Position numbers and translations under genes: made by a program. Positions 18,075 to 25,642 of a stretch of DNA of 64,000 nt are shown here, one piece after another. The DNA is from Acetivibrio sp964564015 (GTDB lineage Bacteria > Bacillota > Clostridia > Acetivibrionales > Acetivibrionaceae), in the NCBI GenBank assembly GCA_964564015.1, contig CAZLZR010000002.1, positions 92,584 to 156,583 of the forward strand, in the 5' to 3' direction. How positions within the stretch are numbered: the stretch's first letter is position 1; every line of letters starts with the position of its first letter. Under the pieces are notes generated by a model that was given only the letters and a program-made list of their open reading frames with translations, had not been told where the DNA came from and made no database searches.

Positions 18075-18119
18075 ACTATATCTTCTAAAATCTTTTATCA
18101 GGCTTTTAGAAGATATAGT
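18075..18119 (-). terminator. Perfect 16-bp inverted repeat, possible terminator
   Basis: Arms 18075-18090 (ACTATATCTTCTAAAA) and 18104-18119 are exact complements with a 13-base loop, 23 bases past the stop of the small membrane protein gene. On the minus strand TTCCTTCTTTAA follows. One arm plus flank (AGAAGATATAGTTCCTT) recurs at about 31853, so it may be part of a repeat family. The rest of 17892-18074 shows no gene. Confidence 0.55.
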
Positions 18120-18141
18120 AAAGCATACCGTCCAGACCATA

Positions 18142-18519
18142 TTAGTAGCCAATCATACGTTCCGCCAGAAAAACAAATATAATTCCAAGTATCATGTTAA
18201 TAAGTCCGAGAACTACATTTGCTATTATCAAAGTATTACCGCTTCCACTTTTTTGCTTATTTAATAATAGACCGAAGGTTATCCCTGCTATAGCGAATAA
18301 TGGAGAAATAAAAATCGTCAATGCCGCACTTATCCACCCTAGTATTACATATAATTTTGCATTCTCCGGTACTGCAATAGTTTCATTATGGCTTTCATAT
18401 TCTTCCTTATTTGCAGTTAATAAGTTCTGCTCCTGCTTATTATCTTTAAATGCATCGTGCGATTTATCTTCAGTTTCTTCATTAACTTCATTATTTTTTC
18501 CATAAAAATCCTCGTCCAT
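18142..18519 (-). CDS. Small membrane protein with acidic N-terminus
   Basis: A 125-residue protein: about 50 hydrophilic, acidic residues (many E, D, N, K), then two hydrophobic segments (LYVILGWISAALTIFISPLFAIAGITFGLLL and NTLIIANVVLGLINMILGIIFVFLA). This resembles DUF4190-type membrane proteins, but I cannot assign a family firmly. A ribosome binding site (GGAGGTGAA) precedes the ATG at 18519. It stands downstream of the sigma/anti-sigma pair but is separated by a strong terminator, so it is probably a separate unit. The role is unknown. Confidence 0.7.
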   Translation of the reverse strand: MDEDFYGKNNEVNEETEDKSHDAFKDNKQEQNLLTANKEEYESHNETIAVPENAKLYVILGWISAALTIFISPLFAIAGITFGLLLNKQKSGSGNTLIIANVVLGLINMILGIIFVFLAERMIGY

Positions 18520-18648
18520 AGATTCACCTCCGTGTGATTATTATTAGTGATAAAAAAACATATATTCAAGTATTATTTTCATAAAACTCTAAAAACCTTA
18601 TTAATTAATCATAGTATACAATTTGAATAATTCTTTCAAAAAAAATAA

Positions 18649-18691
18649 AAAGCGCAAACTATCATTTGAAATTCTTAGATAGCTGCGCTTT
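18649..18691 (-). terminator. Terminator after the anti-sigma gene
   Basis: On the minus strand AAAGCGCAGCTATC pairs with GATAGTTTGCGCTTT, and is followed by TTATTTTTTTT. It lies 24 bases past the anti-sigma factor stop. A clear intrinsic terminator. Confidence 0.85.
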
Positions 18692-18714
18692 AATATATTT
18701 TTGTCATTATATGC

Positions 18715-19284
18715 CTACTCGTTCTGCAATATATCCGTTCTTTTATTATTCTGTATCTCACTGCCGTATATTTTAGACACTGTGGCAATTACCAGTAATC
18801 CGATTAAAGTATAATAAATGTCTGCAAAAGCTGAACTAAAATAGTATGCAATACGTATTAACATTTCTACTGCATAGTCAATTTTGCTCAAAGCAGCATA
18901 TACAGTATAAGTAATACTCTCAGGAATTCCGAAATACTGCAAAATTTCCAAAACGTAATCTCTAAAAAACACGGAACAGGCAATTATACCACATGTCAAA
19001 AGCATACTTGAAAGAAAACACAGAATAACAAGCCTTTTTTCCTTTTTTATTTTAATTTGGTTATCCATCAAATTAATTTTGCTCATTACTTTTATTTCAA
19101 AATCTTCAGGTGGTTCAATACCCTTGTCTTCTTCGAGTGATTTCACAATACTGTTATAAGTCTGAAACTCCGTGCAACATGTGCTACACTTGTTAATATG
19201 GTGGATCAGTTCCGCATGCTCCTTGTCGCTCAGATCCCCATCCAAGTACTTCATCATATAGTCATTTGATTGGTCACAGTTCAT
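18715..19284 (-). CDS. Zinc-finger anti-sigma factor
   Basis: A 189-residue protein. The N-terminus has the zinc-binding anti-sigma (ZAS) pattern: CDQSNDYMMKYLDGDLS, then HHINKCSTCC (HxxxCxxC, about 27-37). Two or more hydrophobic segments follow (LVILCFLSSMLLTCGIIACSVFF at about 84-107 and IYYTLIGLLVIATVSKIYG near the end), so it is membrane-bound. Its ATG overlaps the sigma factor stop (ATGA), which indicates translational coupling and pairing. It should hold the adjacent ECF sigma factor inactive until an envelope signal arrives. The signal is unknown. Confidence 0.88.
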   Translation of the reverse strand: MNCDQSNDYMMKYLDGDLSDKEHAELIHHINKCSTCCTEFQTYNSIVKSLEEDKGIEPPEDFEIKVMSKINLMDNQIKIKKEKRLVILCFLSSMLLTCGIIACSVFFRDYVLEILQYFGIPESITYTVYAALSKIDYAVEMLIRIAYYFSSAFADIYYTLIGLLVIATVSKIYGSEIQNNKRTDILQNE

Positions 19285-19823
19285 AGAATTCCCTCCTTCC
19301 TTTGGCTTTCCAGTTTTTCCTTAAGCATCTGCCTCGCTCTGAACAACCTGTTTTTTACAATAGTCATTGGCTCATTAAGAACCTGCATTATCTCATCATA
19401 CGAAAGGCCATTTTTATGGTATAAAATTAGCGGTACTCGGTACTTTTCAGGTAATTTCGATAGTTCATAGTTAATTCTCTCACTTTGTTCCCGTTTTAAG
19501 TAGCTTGATTCGGGAGTATCTATATCACTGGAAACACCAAATGCTTCATCAATAGGCATTGTGTCAACTTTTTTCTTCCTTATTATGTCCAGACAGTAGT
19601 TGGTAGCAATCTTAACAGACCAGGTAGAGAACTTGTATTGCGGATCATACTTATCCAATGCCCTGTATATCCGGATAAATACCTCTTGAGCTATATCACT
19701 CACTTCATCCTTATTATTTATCATATTATATATCAACCTTTTGTATCTGGTAACCAACTCCGAAAATGAATCCTTATCACCCTCTAGACATCTTTTTACT
19801 ATAACAATATCCGGTGTTTCCAA
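19281..19823 (-). CDS. ECF-type RNA polymerase sigma factor
   Basis: A 180-residue sigma-70 family factor of the extracytoplasmic type. Region 2 is clear (DEVSDIAQEVFIRIYRALDKYDPQYKFSTWSVKIATNYCLDIIRKKK) although I cite only its features: the DIAQEVF core-binding part and the FSTWSVKIATN -10-reading part. Region 4 is LPEKYRVPLILYHKNGLSYDE with the helix-turn-helix EIMQVLNEPMTIVKNRLFRAR. Regions 1.1 and 3 are absent, as expected. The start is a TTG at 19823 preceded by GGGGGAGGTG at 8-10 bases. The pair with the anti-sigma factor is probably autoregulated from a promoter in 19824-19960. Confidence 0.92.
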   Translation of the reverse strand: METPDIVIVKRCLEGDKDSFSELVTRYKRLIYNMINNKDEVSDIAQEVFIRIYRALDKYDPQYKFSTWSVKIATNYCLDIIRKKKVDTMPIDEAFGVSSDIDTPESSYLKREQSERINYELSKLPEKYRVPLILYHKNGLSYDEIMQVLNEPMTIVKNRLFRARQMLKEKLESQRKEGIL

Positions 19824-20011
19824 TAATATTTCACCTCCCCCGTTTTAAAAAAATTATAAAATGTTATAATAAATATATTATTAAAATACTATCATAATCT
19901 TATTTACGTATCTTAAATTATTTTGTCTGGTTTAATTATAAATTATATATATGTAACTTAATAGTGTCAGTCATATATACATACAAATTTAAATTCAGGG
20001 TGGGAGTTTAT

Positions 20012-20356
20012 ATGATAGTTAAAAATGTTACGAAGGACAGCATTTTGGCTGATGATTTAAGTGTTGCAGAAAATTTTTTTAAACGCTTTATGGGATTAAT
20101 GTTTAAAAAAAATCTACCTGCCGGGAAAGGGCTTCATATTGTACCCTGTAACTCCATTCACATGTGTTTTATGAATTTCCCGCTGGATATAATTTTTTTG
20201 AGTAAGGACTTGGAAATCTTAAGTACAGTTGAAGGAATTAAGCCCTGGAGAATTTCAAGGATAATTTCAGGGTCTCATTCTGTATTGGAACTTCCAGCAG
20301 GAACCATTGCTAGAACCTCCACGGTTGTGGGTGACAAGCTGAGCATTGAAGAATAA
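20012..20356 (+). CDS. DUF192 family protein
   Basis: A 114-residue protein and the only recognised gene on the plus strand. The ATG at 20012 is chosen because GGGTGGGAG lies just upstream; a longer frame to 19964 has no RBS. The DUF192 core is visible: RFMGLMFKKNLPAGKGLHIVPCNSIHM, then FPLDIIFLSKDLEIL and SVLELPAGT. Many DUF192 proteins have a secretion signal, but this one does not. Function of the family is not established. It is transcribed divergently from the ECF sigma gene and converges on galM, with only 37 bases between the stop codons. Confidence 0.85.
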   Translation: MIVKNVTKDSILADDLSVAENFFKRFMGLMFKKNLPAGKGLHIVPCNSIHMCFMNFPLDIIFLSKDLEILSTVEGIKPWRISRIISGSHSVLELPAGTIARTSTVVGDKLSIEE

Positions 20357-20369
20357 ACAATTAAGTGGG

Positions 20370-20415
20370 TTATTGTGTTAAAAATCTATAACTTTATTGT
20401 GTTAAAAATTTATAA
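20370..20415. repeat. 22-bp tandem duplication at the galM 3' end
   Basis: TTATTGTGTTAAAAAT-C-TATAA at 20370-20391 is repeated as 20394-20415 with one change (period 24). The second copy is the end of the galM coding region including its stop, so the first is a duplicated tail just past the gene. Confidence 0.7.
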
Positions 20416-21452
20416 ATTGTTGTATGCTTATACTCTTTACCTGCGTTAAATACAGGTGATGGAAAATGCTTGTGTTTTAAAGAGTTGGGGAAATATTGTG
20501 TTTCCAGGCATAATCCTCCCCATTTTCTGTAGCGAATCTTATCTTTTGCTTCCTTATCACCGCATAGATTATTGCCTGAGTAAAACTGGATTCCTGGTTT
20601 TGTTGTATAAACTTTCATAAATCTGCCGCTTTCAGGGTCATATAATTCAGCAGCTTTCTCAGGAGTTGAACCGGAGACTTTCAGCACCCAATTATGGTCA
20701 TATCCGTTTCCTAACTTAATCTGGATATCATCACTTAACAACCCTATTCCAATAGGTTTCATTGAGGTAAAGTCCATTTGGGTACCCTTAACTTCCAGAA
20801 TTTCTCCTGTCGGTAAACACTCTTCGTTTACAGGTGTAAATTTATCAGAATAAAGCTTTAATTGGTGATTTGTAATTTCACCGGAACCATGACCGGAAAG
20901 ATTAAAATATGCGTGGTTTGTAAGGTTTATAACAGTATCCTTATCTGAAACGGCGAAGTAATCAATCCTTAAAGAGTTGTCCTCCCCAAGTGAATAAGTA
21001 ACTGTAGTTTTTAAATTGCCAGGATAGTTTTCTTCACCATCCTTACTTAAATATGTTAACTTTAAGCACTCTCTATTATCTATAATAACCGTTTCAGCCT
21101 CCCAAATCACCTTGTGGAAGCCTTTATTCCCACCATGTAAATGATTTCTTCCTTCATTATTGTTTAATATATACTCTGAGTCCATAATTTCAAATCTTGA
21201 ATTTTCTATTCTATTTGCGTGTCTTCCTATAATTGCACCAAAATAAAGGCTATTTTCACAATAATCTTCAAGTCTATCGTACCCGAGGACCACATCATCA
21301 AATTTGCCATTTCTATCAGGTACCAACATGGAAGTAATTATCCCACCAAAGTTTGTAATTTTAACTGTCATTCCATTTTCATTCGATAGAACGAAGATAT
21401 GGATATCCTTGTTGTCACAGCCATCTATAAACTTTTCCCTTAAAATAGCCAT
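20394..21452 (-). CDS. galM: Aldose 1-epimerase (mutarotase)
   Basis: Interconverts alpha and beta anomers of aldoses such as xylose and glucose. The 352-residue protein has the family features: NFGGIITSMLVPDR near the N-terminus, GRHANRI, the catalytic His in NLTNHAYFNLSG, and the catalytic Glu in LCLETQYFPNS. Length is normal. The start at 21452 has GGAGGGAG upstream. It is the last gene of the sugar cluster, after xylA, but the 386-base spacer with a hairpin-rich repeat may separate their expression. Placing a mutarotase with xylose isomerase fits because the isomerase prefers one anomer. Confidence 0.93.
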   Translation of the reverse strand: MAILREKFIDGCDNKDIHIFVLSNENGMTVKITNFGGIITSMLVPDRNGKFDDVVLGYDRLEDYCENSLYFGAIIGRHANRIENSRFEIMDSEYILNNNEGRNHLHGGNKGFHKVIWEAETVIIDNRECLKLTYLSKDGEENYPGNLKTTVTYSLGEDNSLRIDYFAVSDKDTVINLTNHAYFNLSGHGSGEITNHQLKLYSDKFTPVNEECLPTGEILEVKGTQMDFTSMKPIGIGLLSDDIQIKLGNGYDHNWVLKVSGSTPEKAAELYDPESGRFMKVYTTKPGIQFYSGNNLCGDKEAKDKIRYRKWGGLCLETQYFPNSLKHKHFPSPVFNAGKEYKHTTIYKFLTQ

Positions 21453-21650
21453 AAAAATGTACTCCCTCCTTCAAAATCATAATCCTTTAGCAGTAGAATA
21501 GCTTCCATATTGAACAAGCTAGCCTAGAGCCCATAAATACCCCTTGGAGGTCGGGAAAAAACCGCTTATAATAGAAGGCTTCTCCCTTTCCTCGTTGGTT
21601 TAACAGGCTCTATGGCTCGCTTTCCAATGTTTCTTCAATATTTTCTTCAC
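21453..21650. other. Spacer upstream of galM, no gene
   Basis: This stretch between galM and the hairpin-chain repeat has no credible gene. It contains the galM RBS and a loose inverted pair around TAGAGCC (about 21527) and GGCTCTA (about 21606). I see no consensus promoter. Confidence 0.4.
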
Positions 21651-21827
21651 CAAGAAAATTCACTTCGCTCATGAATTTTCTTGTTCGCTAGGGAACCCTA
21701 TGGTTCCCTTCGACGGATGCTTCGCATCCTGAGCACCCTCCTTAAACCGGGAAAGGGGAATCCCCTTTCCAAACCCCAGTATAGGAATTTACAAAAATAG
21801 GATTTTTATAAATTCCTATACTCCAAG
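21651..21827. repeat. Hairpin-chain repeat, copy A (177 bp)
   Basis: Shares long near-identical blocks with 27456-27720. Five successive hairpins are visible: CAAGAAAATTC...GAATTTTCTTG; AGGGAACC-CTAT-GGTTCCCT; GGATGC-TTC-GCATCC; GGAAAGGGGA-A-TCCCCTTTCC; and AGTATAGGAATTTA...TAAATTCCTATACT. It ends 11 bases from the xylA stop. It is clearly richer in G+C than its surroundings. It has no coding capacity of its own. Confidence 0.85.
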
Positions 21828-21838
21828 TCAATATAAGA

Positions 21839-23158
21839 CTAATCCTCAAGAATATATTTGTTAAACATGGCTTCTAAAACTTCCTGTCTTCCTGACACAT
21901 TTTTGATCTCGTTAAGCTCTAAAGCATATTTTTCAAGCTCTTTAAACCCTACTTTTCCATCTACAATATCTTTTCCAATACCCATCTTATAGCTTTCATA
22001 TCTTTCATCAATAAACTTTTCAAACTTAGCATCGGAAACCATCTTATATGCTACTTTAAGCCCTTTGGCAAAAGCATCCATACCTGCAATATGTGCATGG
22101 AACAGGTCAACTGGCTCAAAGGATCCCCTTCTGACTTTAGAGTCAAAATTCAGTCCTCCCGTTGTAAATCCGCCTGCCTTAAGAACTTCATACATAGCAA
22201 GGGTAGTATCATAGATATTTGTCGGGAATTGATCAGTGTCCCATCCTAGAAGGAGATCGCCCTGGTTTGCATCAATACTTCCAAGCATACCGTTAATTCT
22301 CGAAACCGTCAGTTCATGCTGGAAAGTATGTGCTGCAAGTGTGGCATGATTTGCTTCTATATTCATTTTGAAGTAATTCTCAAGACCGTAAGTCCTTAAG
22401 AAACCTATAACTGTAGCTGTATCAAAGTCATACTGGTGCTTTGTCGGTTCTTTTGGCTTAGGTTCAATCAGGAATTGCCCTTTAAAGCCTATTTCTTTTG
22501 CATAACTAACTGCCATTCCAAGGAACCTTCCCATATTGTCAAGTTCCAATTTCATATCAGTATTAAGTAAGGTTTCATAGCCTTCTCTTCCACCCCAGAA
22601 CACATAGTTCTGACCACCAAGTTCAAGGGTAATTTCCATAGCCTTTTTAACCTGAGCTGCTGCATATGCAAATACATCTGCATTCGGAGAAGTAGATGCA
22701 CCATGGACAAATCTTGGGTTACCAAAAGCATTTGTTGTACCCCAGAGTAGTTTTACACTACTTGTTTTCATATAGTCCTTTATCAGTGCAACGATCTCAT
22801 CAAGCCTTTTATTGGTCTCTCTAAGTGTTGAAGCTTCAGGTGCTATATCTCTATCATGAAAACAGAAAAATGGTACTCCCAGCTTTTCACACAGCTCGAA
22901 GTTCGCAGCCACCTTAGCCTTTGCAAGTTCCATTGGGTCTGATATGTTATCCCACGGTCTTACAGCAGTACCCGGCCCAAATGGGTCTGAGCCCGTTCCC
23001 TGAAAAGTATGCCAATATGCAACAGCAAACCTTAAGTGTTCTTTCATTGTTTTACCGCCAATGACTTCGTCGGGATTATAGAACTTAAACGCTAGAGGAT
23101 TGTCTGAATCCTTTCCTTCATATTTGATTTTCGGTACATTACTAAAATACTCTGCCAT
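21839..23158 (-). CDS. xylA: Xylose isomerase
   Basis: Converts D-xylose to D-xylulose (and glucose to fructose). The 439 residues, with the longer N-terminus, place it in the class II isomerases. Metal and substrate residues are visible: FFCFHDRDIAPE (catalytic His and Asp), LWGTTNAFGNPRF, VFWGGREGYETLL, the metal ligands in LIEPKPKEPTKHQYDFD, IEANHATLAAHTFQHE and DTDQFPT. The ATG at 23158 has AGGAGGAAAT upstream. It follows xylB in the same direction; a 105-bp repeat lies in the gap between them. Confidence 0.97.
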   Translation of the reverse strand: MAEYFSNVPKIKYEGKDSDNPLAFKFYNPDEVIGGKTMKEHLRFAVAYWHTFQGTGSDPFGPGTAVRPWDNISDPMELAKAKVAANFELCEKLGVPFFCFHDRDIAPEASTLRETNKRLDEIVALIKDYMKTSSVKLLWGTTNAFGNPRFVHGASTSPNADVFAYAAAQVKKAMEITLELGGQNYVFWGGREGYETLLNTDMKLELDNMGRFLGMAVSYAKEIGFKGQFLIEPKPKEPTKHQYDFDTATVIGFLRTYGLENYFKMNIEANHATLAAHTFQHELTVSRINGMLGSIDANQGDLLLGWDTDQFPTNIYDTTLAMYEVLKAGGFTTGGLNFDSKVRRGSFEPVDLFHAHIAGMDAFAKGLKVAYKMVSDAKFEKFIDERYESYKMGIGKDIVDGKVGFKELEKYALELNEIKNVSGRQEVLEAMFNKYILED

Positions 23159-23182
23159 GTATATTTCCTCCTTATTTTATTT

Positions 23183-23287
23183 AGGTATGACTAAAATATA
23201 AGTTCCTACTCTGGATAACGAAAAAACTTGATTTAATAATGTTTTCAAAATATGAGAATAGGAAGTTATTTTTTCGTTATCCCTTAC
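23183..23287 (-). repeat. 105-bp dispersed palindromic element, copy in reverse orientation
   Basis: Reverse complement of the 8422/31961 element with a handful of differences; both inverted ends (GGATAACGAAAAAA and TTTTTTCGTTATCC) are intact. It lies between the xylB stop and the xylA start, ending 25 bases before the xylA ATG, so it would be in the leader of xylA mRNA. Confidence 0.82.
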
Positions 23288-23335
23288 TCAAAATGTGCAT
23301 GTCTTTTCCGTTACTACTTTTTAGGACAGTAAATT

Positions 23336-24862
23336 TTACAGTATAGCCGAAAGATCCGCAAATTCCTTTTTCAAAGAGTTATATAGACGTTTATAGATAC
23401 CATAAAACTTGGTATATTTAGCATTTAGTTCAAGATCCGAAACCTGCCTGGTATTTTCTTTTATTACTGCTTCACATGCCTCACTAATGTTGCTGTATAT
23501 ACCCGTTCCTACTCCAGCAAGAAGTGCTACTCCAAGTGCAGGACCCTCACTTGACTTTATGGTTGTAATATCAGTGCCGAATATATCAGCCTGCATTTTT
23601 CTCCACAATTCACTTTTTCCGCCACCACCTGAGGCTCTTACTTCAGAAACGTTAACACCCATTTCATTAATAATTTCAAGGCAATCTCTAAGGCTATATA
23701 CAACACCTTCCATAATGGACCTCAAAACATCCTGTTTTTCATGCTTTGCTGTTAATCCGAAAAAGACACCCTTGGCATTAGGGTCAAGATGTGGCGTTCT
23801 TTCTCCCATCAGATAAGGTAAATAGATTAAACCATTACAGCCCGGGGCCACTTTTTCAGCTTCCCTGTCTATAATTACGTATGGATCTATTTTCATTAAC
23901 TCTGCAGTTCTCTTTTCTTCTATACAGAAATTGTCACGGAACCACTTAAGAGATAGTCCGGCTCCCTGTGTAACCCCCATAATGTGCCAGGTATTTGGTA
24001 CTGCATGACAAAAAGTATGAACTCTACCCTTTGGATCAATAGTAACCTTTTCAGAAAATGCAAATACTACCCCTGAGGTTCCTATAGTGGATGATACCAC
24101 CCCGGGTCTCACAATTCCATTTCCAACGGCTCCTGCTGCCTGGTCTCCTGCACCACCCACTACAGGAGTTCCTTCCTTCAGTCCGGTTAATGAAGCAGCA
24201 TGCTTATTTACTTTCCCACTAACTTCCTGAGACTCATAGAGTTCTCCCAGCATACTTTGACTAAGACCGAGTTTACTTATGACTTCATCACTCCACTTTC
24301 TTCCCGGTATATCCATAAACTGCATTCCACTGGCATCCGATACCTCTGTAGCAAATTCTCCTGTTAATTTAAATCTTATGTAGTCTTTAGGGAGAAGTAT
24401 CTTATAAATCTTCTCAAAAATTTCAGGTTCATTATTTTTAACCCACATAACCTTTGAGGCTGTAAATCCCGTCAGTGCAGGGTTGGCAGTTATCTCAATC
24501 AGCCTTTCCTTCCCTATGATTGAAGTAATCTGATCACACTCGGCAAAACTTCTCTGGTCGCACCATATAATTGCTTTCCTGAGCACTTTGCAATCCTTAT
24601 CCAGAAGAACAGCCCCGTGCATCTGACCAGAAAGTCCGATTCCCTTAATAGAGGAAGCATCAATTCCGCTTTTGGAAATAACATGTTTAATAGATAAGTA
24701 TGTTGCCCTCCACCAGTCTTCCGGTTCCTGCTCTGCCCATCCAATATGGGGCTGGTACAATGGATATTCCTCAAGGCTGCTTGCTATGGTATTTCCAAAT
24801 TCATCATATAAAACCGTTTTTGTACCTGATGTACCTATATCTACTCCTAGTAAATATGACAA
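23336..24862 (-). CDS. xylB: Xylulokinase
   Basis: Phosphorylates D-xylulose to xylulose 5-phosphate for the pentose phosphate pathway. It is a FGGY-family kinase of about 508 residues: LLGVDIGTSGTKTVLYD (N-terminal phosphate loop), GWAEQEPEDWW, GLSGQMHG, KAIIWCDQRS, the GGAGDQAAGAVGNG and GTSGVVFAF elements of the second domain, and GVVYSLRDC plus ASGGGGKSELW near the C-terminus. I prefer a TTG start at 24862 because GGGGGGA lies 6 bases upstream and the typical N-terminus follows; an ATG at 24877 overlaps that RBS. It is 31 bases after the response regulator gene. Confidence 0.94.
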   Translation of the reverse strand: MSYLLGVDIGTSGTKTVLYDEFGNTIASSLEEYPLYQPHIGWAEQEPEDWWRATYLSIKHVISKSGIDASSIKGIGLSGQMHGAVLLDKDCKVLRKAIIWCDQRSFAECDQITSIIGKERLIEITANPALTGFTASKVMWVKNNEPEIFEKIYKILLPKDYIRFKLTGEFATEVSDASGMQFMDIPGRKWSDEVISKLGLSQSMLGELYESQEVSGKVNKHAASLTGLKEGTPVVGGAGDQAAGAVGNGIVRPGVVSSTIGTSGVVFAFSEKVTIDPKGRVHTFCHAVPNTWHIMGVTQGAGLSLKWFRDNFCIEEKRTAELMKIDPYVIIDREAEKVAPGCNGLIYLPYLMGERTPHLDPNAKGVFFGLTAKHEKQDVLRSIMEGVVYSLRDCLEIINEMGVNVSEVRASGGGGKSELWRKMQADIFGTDITTIKSSEGPALGVALLAGVGTGIYSNISEACEAVIKENTRQVSDLELNAKYTKFYGIYKRLYNSLKKEFADLSAIL

Positions 24863-24893
24863 ACTAAATCCCCCCATTTTTTTATATCTTTAT

Positions 24894-25631
24894 TTAACTT
24901 TTATATTTCTTCATAAACTCAGAAAAGCTTTGATTTGTATACTTCTTAAAACACTTGCCAAAATAATTAGGATCGGGAATTCCTACCATCTTTGCAGTCA
25001 CATACATCATGCTTCCTTTTTTTGCATAAGCTATAGCCTTTTCCATTCTACATTCTGTTAGGTAATCAATAAGATTCACCCCTGTTTCAGCTTTAAACAG
25101 CCTGCTCAAATAGCTGGAGTTAAAGCCGAAGGTCTGAGCAATAACCGTTAAATCAAGATCTGGCCGGACATAGTTTTCGGCTATAAAGGACTTTATTTTA
25201 TTAACAGTGTCTTTTTTATGAACAATGGGCTCTTCTATCTCAGCCTTTTTTTGCTTTGAATCCAGATCCTTTGTAATCTTCAATAAAACATCTCTGATAT
25301 CTTTACGCACGATAGGTTTTAATAAATACTCACATACTCCGATTCCAACACATTGCCTGGCATACCCAAAATCACTGAAAGCTGTGAGTACTATAATCTT
25401 CAGGTTTGGATAACGGCTAATTGCCAGTTTTGAAAATTCAATACCATCCATAAAAGGCATTTTAATATCCACAAAGGCAATATCGGGTAGTACTTGCTCC
25501 ATGATATTGATAGCCTCAATACCACTTTCCGCTTCTCCCACTACTTCAATGTTCAGTTCTTCTCTTTTTAGTATGTTTTTCAATAAATTTCTGATTGATT
25601 TTTCGTCATCAATGATCAGAACTCTATACAT
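24894..25631 (-). CDS. Response regulator, YesN/AraC type
   Basis: A 245-residue regulator with an N-terminal receiver (VLIIDDEKSIRNLL, phosphorylated Asp in IAFVDIKMPFMDGIEF at about 55, LTAF and the Lys in YLLKPI) and a C-terminal AraC-type DNA-binding domain with two helix-turn-helix units (LTVIAQTFGFNSSYLSRLFKAETG and YVTAKMVGIPDPNYFGKCFKKYTNQS). Its gene starts 11 bases after the histidine kinase gene, so the two form a system. It most likely activates the sugar operon it is embedded in; two direct repeats upstream of the binding-protein gene at 33394-33426 are candidate sites. Confidence 0.93.
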   Translation of the reverse strand: MYRVLIIDDEKSIRNLLKNILKREELNIEVVGEAESGIEAINIMEQVLPDIAFVDIKMPFMDGIEFSKLAISRYPNLKIIVLTAFSDFGYARQCVGIGVCEYLLKPIVRKDIRDVLLKITKDLDSKQKKAEIEEPIVHKKDTVNKIKSFIAENYVRPDLDLTVIAQTFGFNSSYLSRLFKAETGVNLIDYLTECRMEKAIAYAKKGSMMYVTAKMVGIPDPNYFGKCFKKYTNQSFSEFMKKYKS

Positions 25632-25642
25632 TACTACCCCCC

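Noticed and set aside
21610..21640. Catabolite repression (cre) site near galM
   Set aside because: TGGAAAGCGAGCCA looks similar at first, but the central CG is shifted, so it does not fit the cre consensus.
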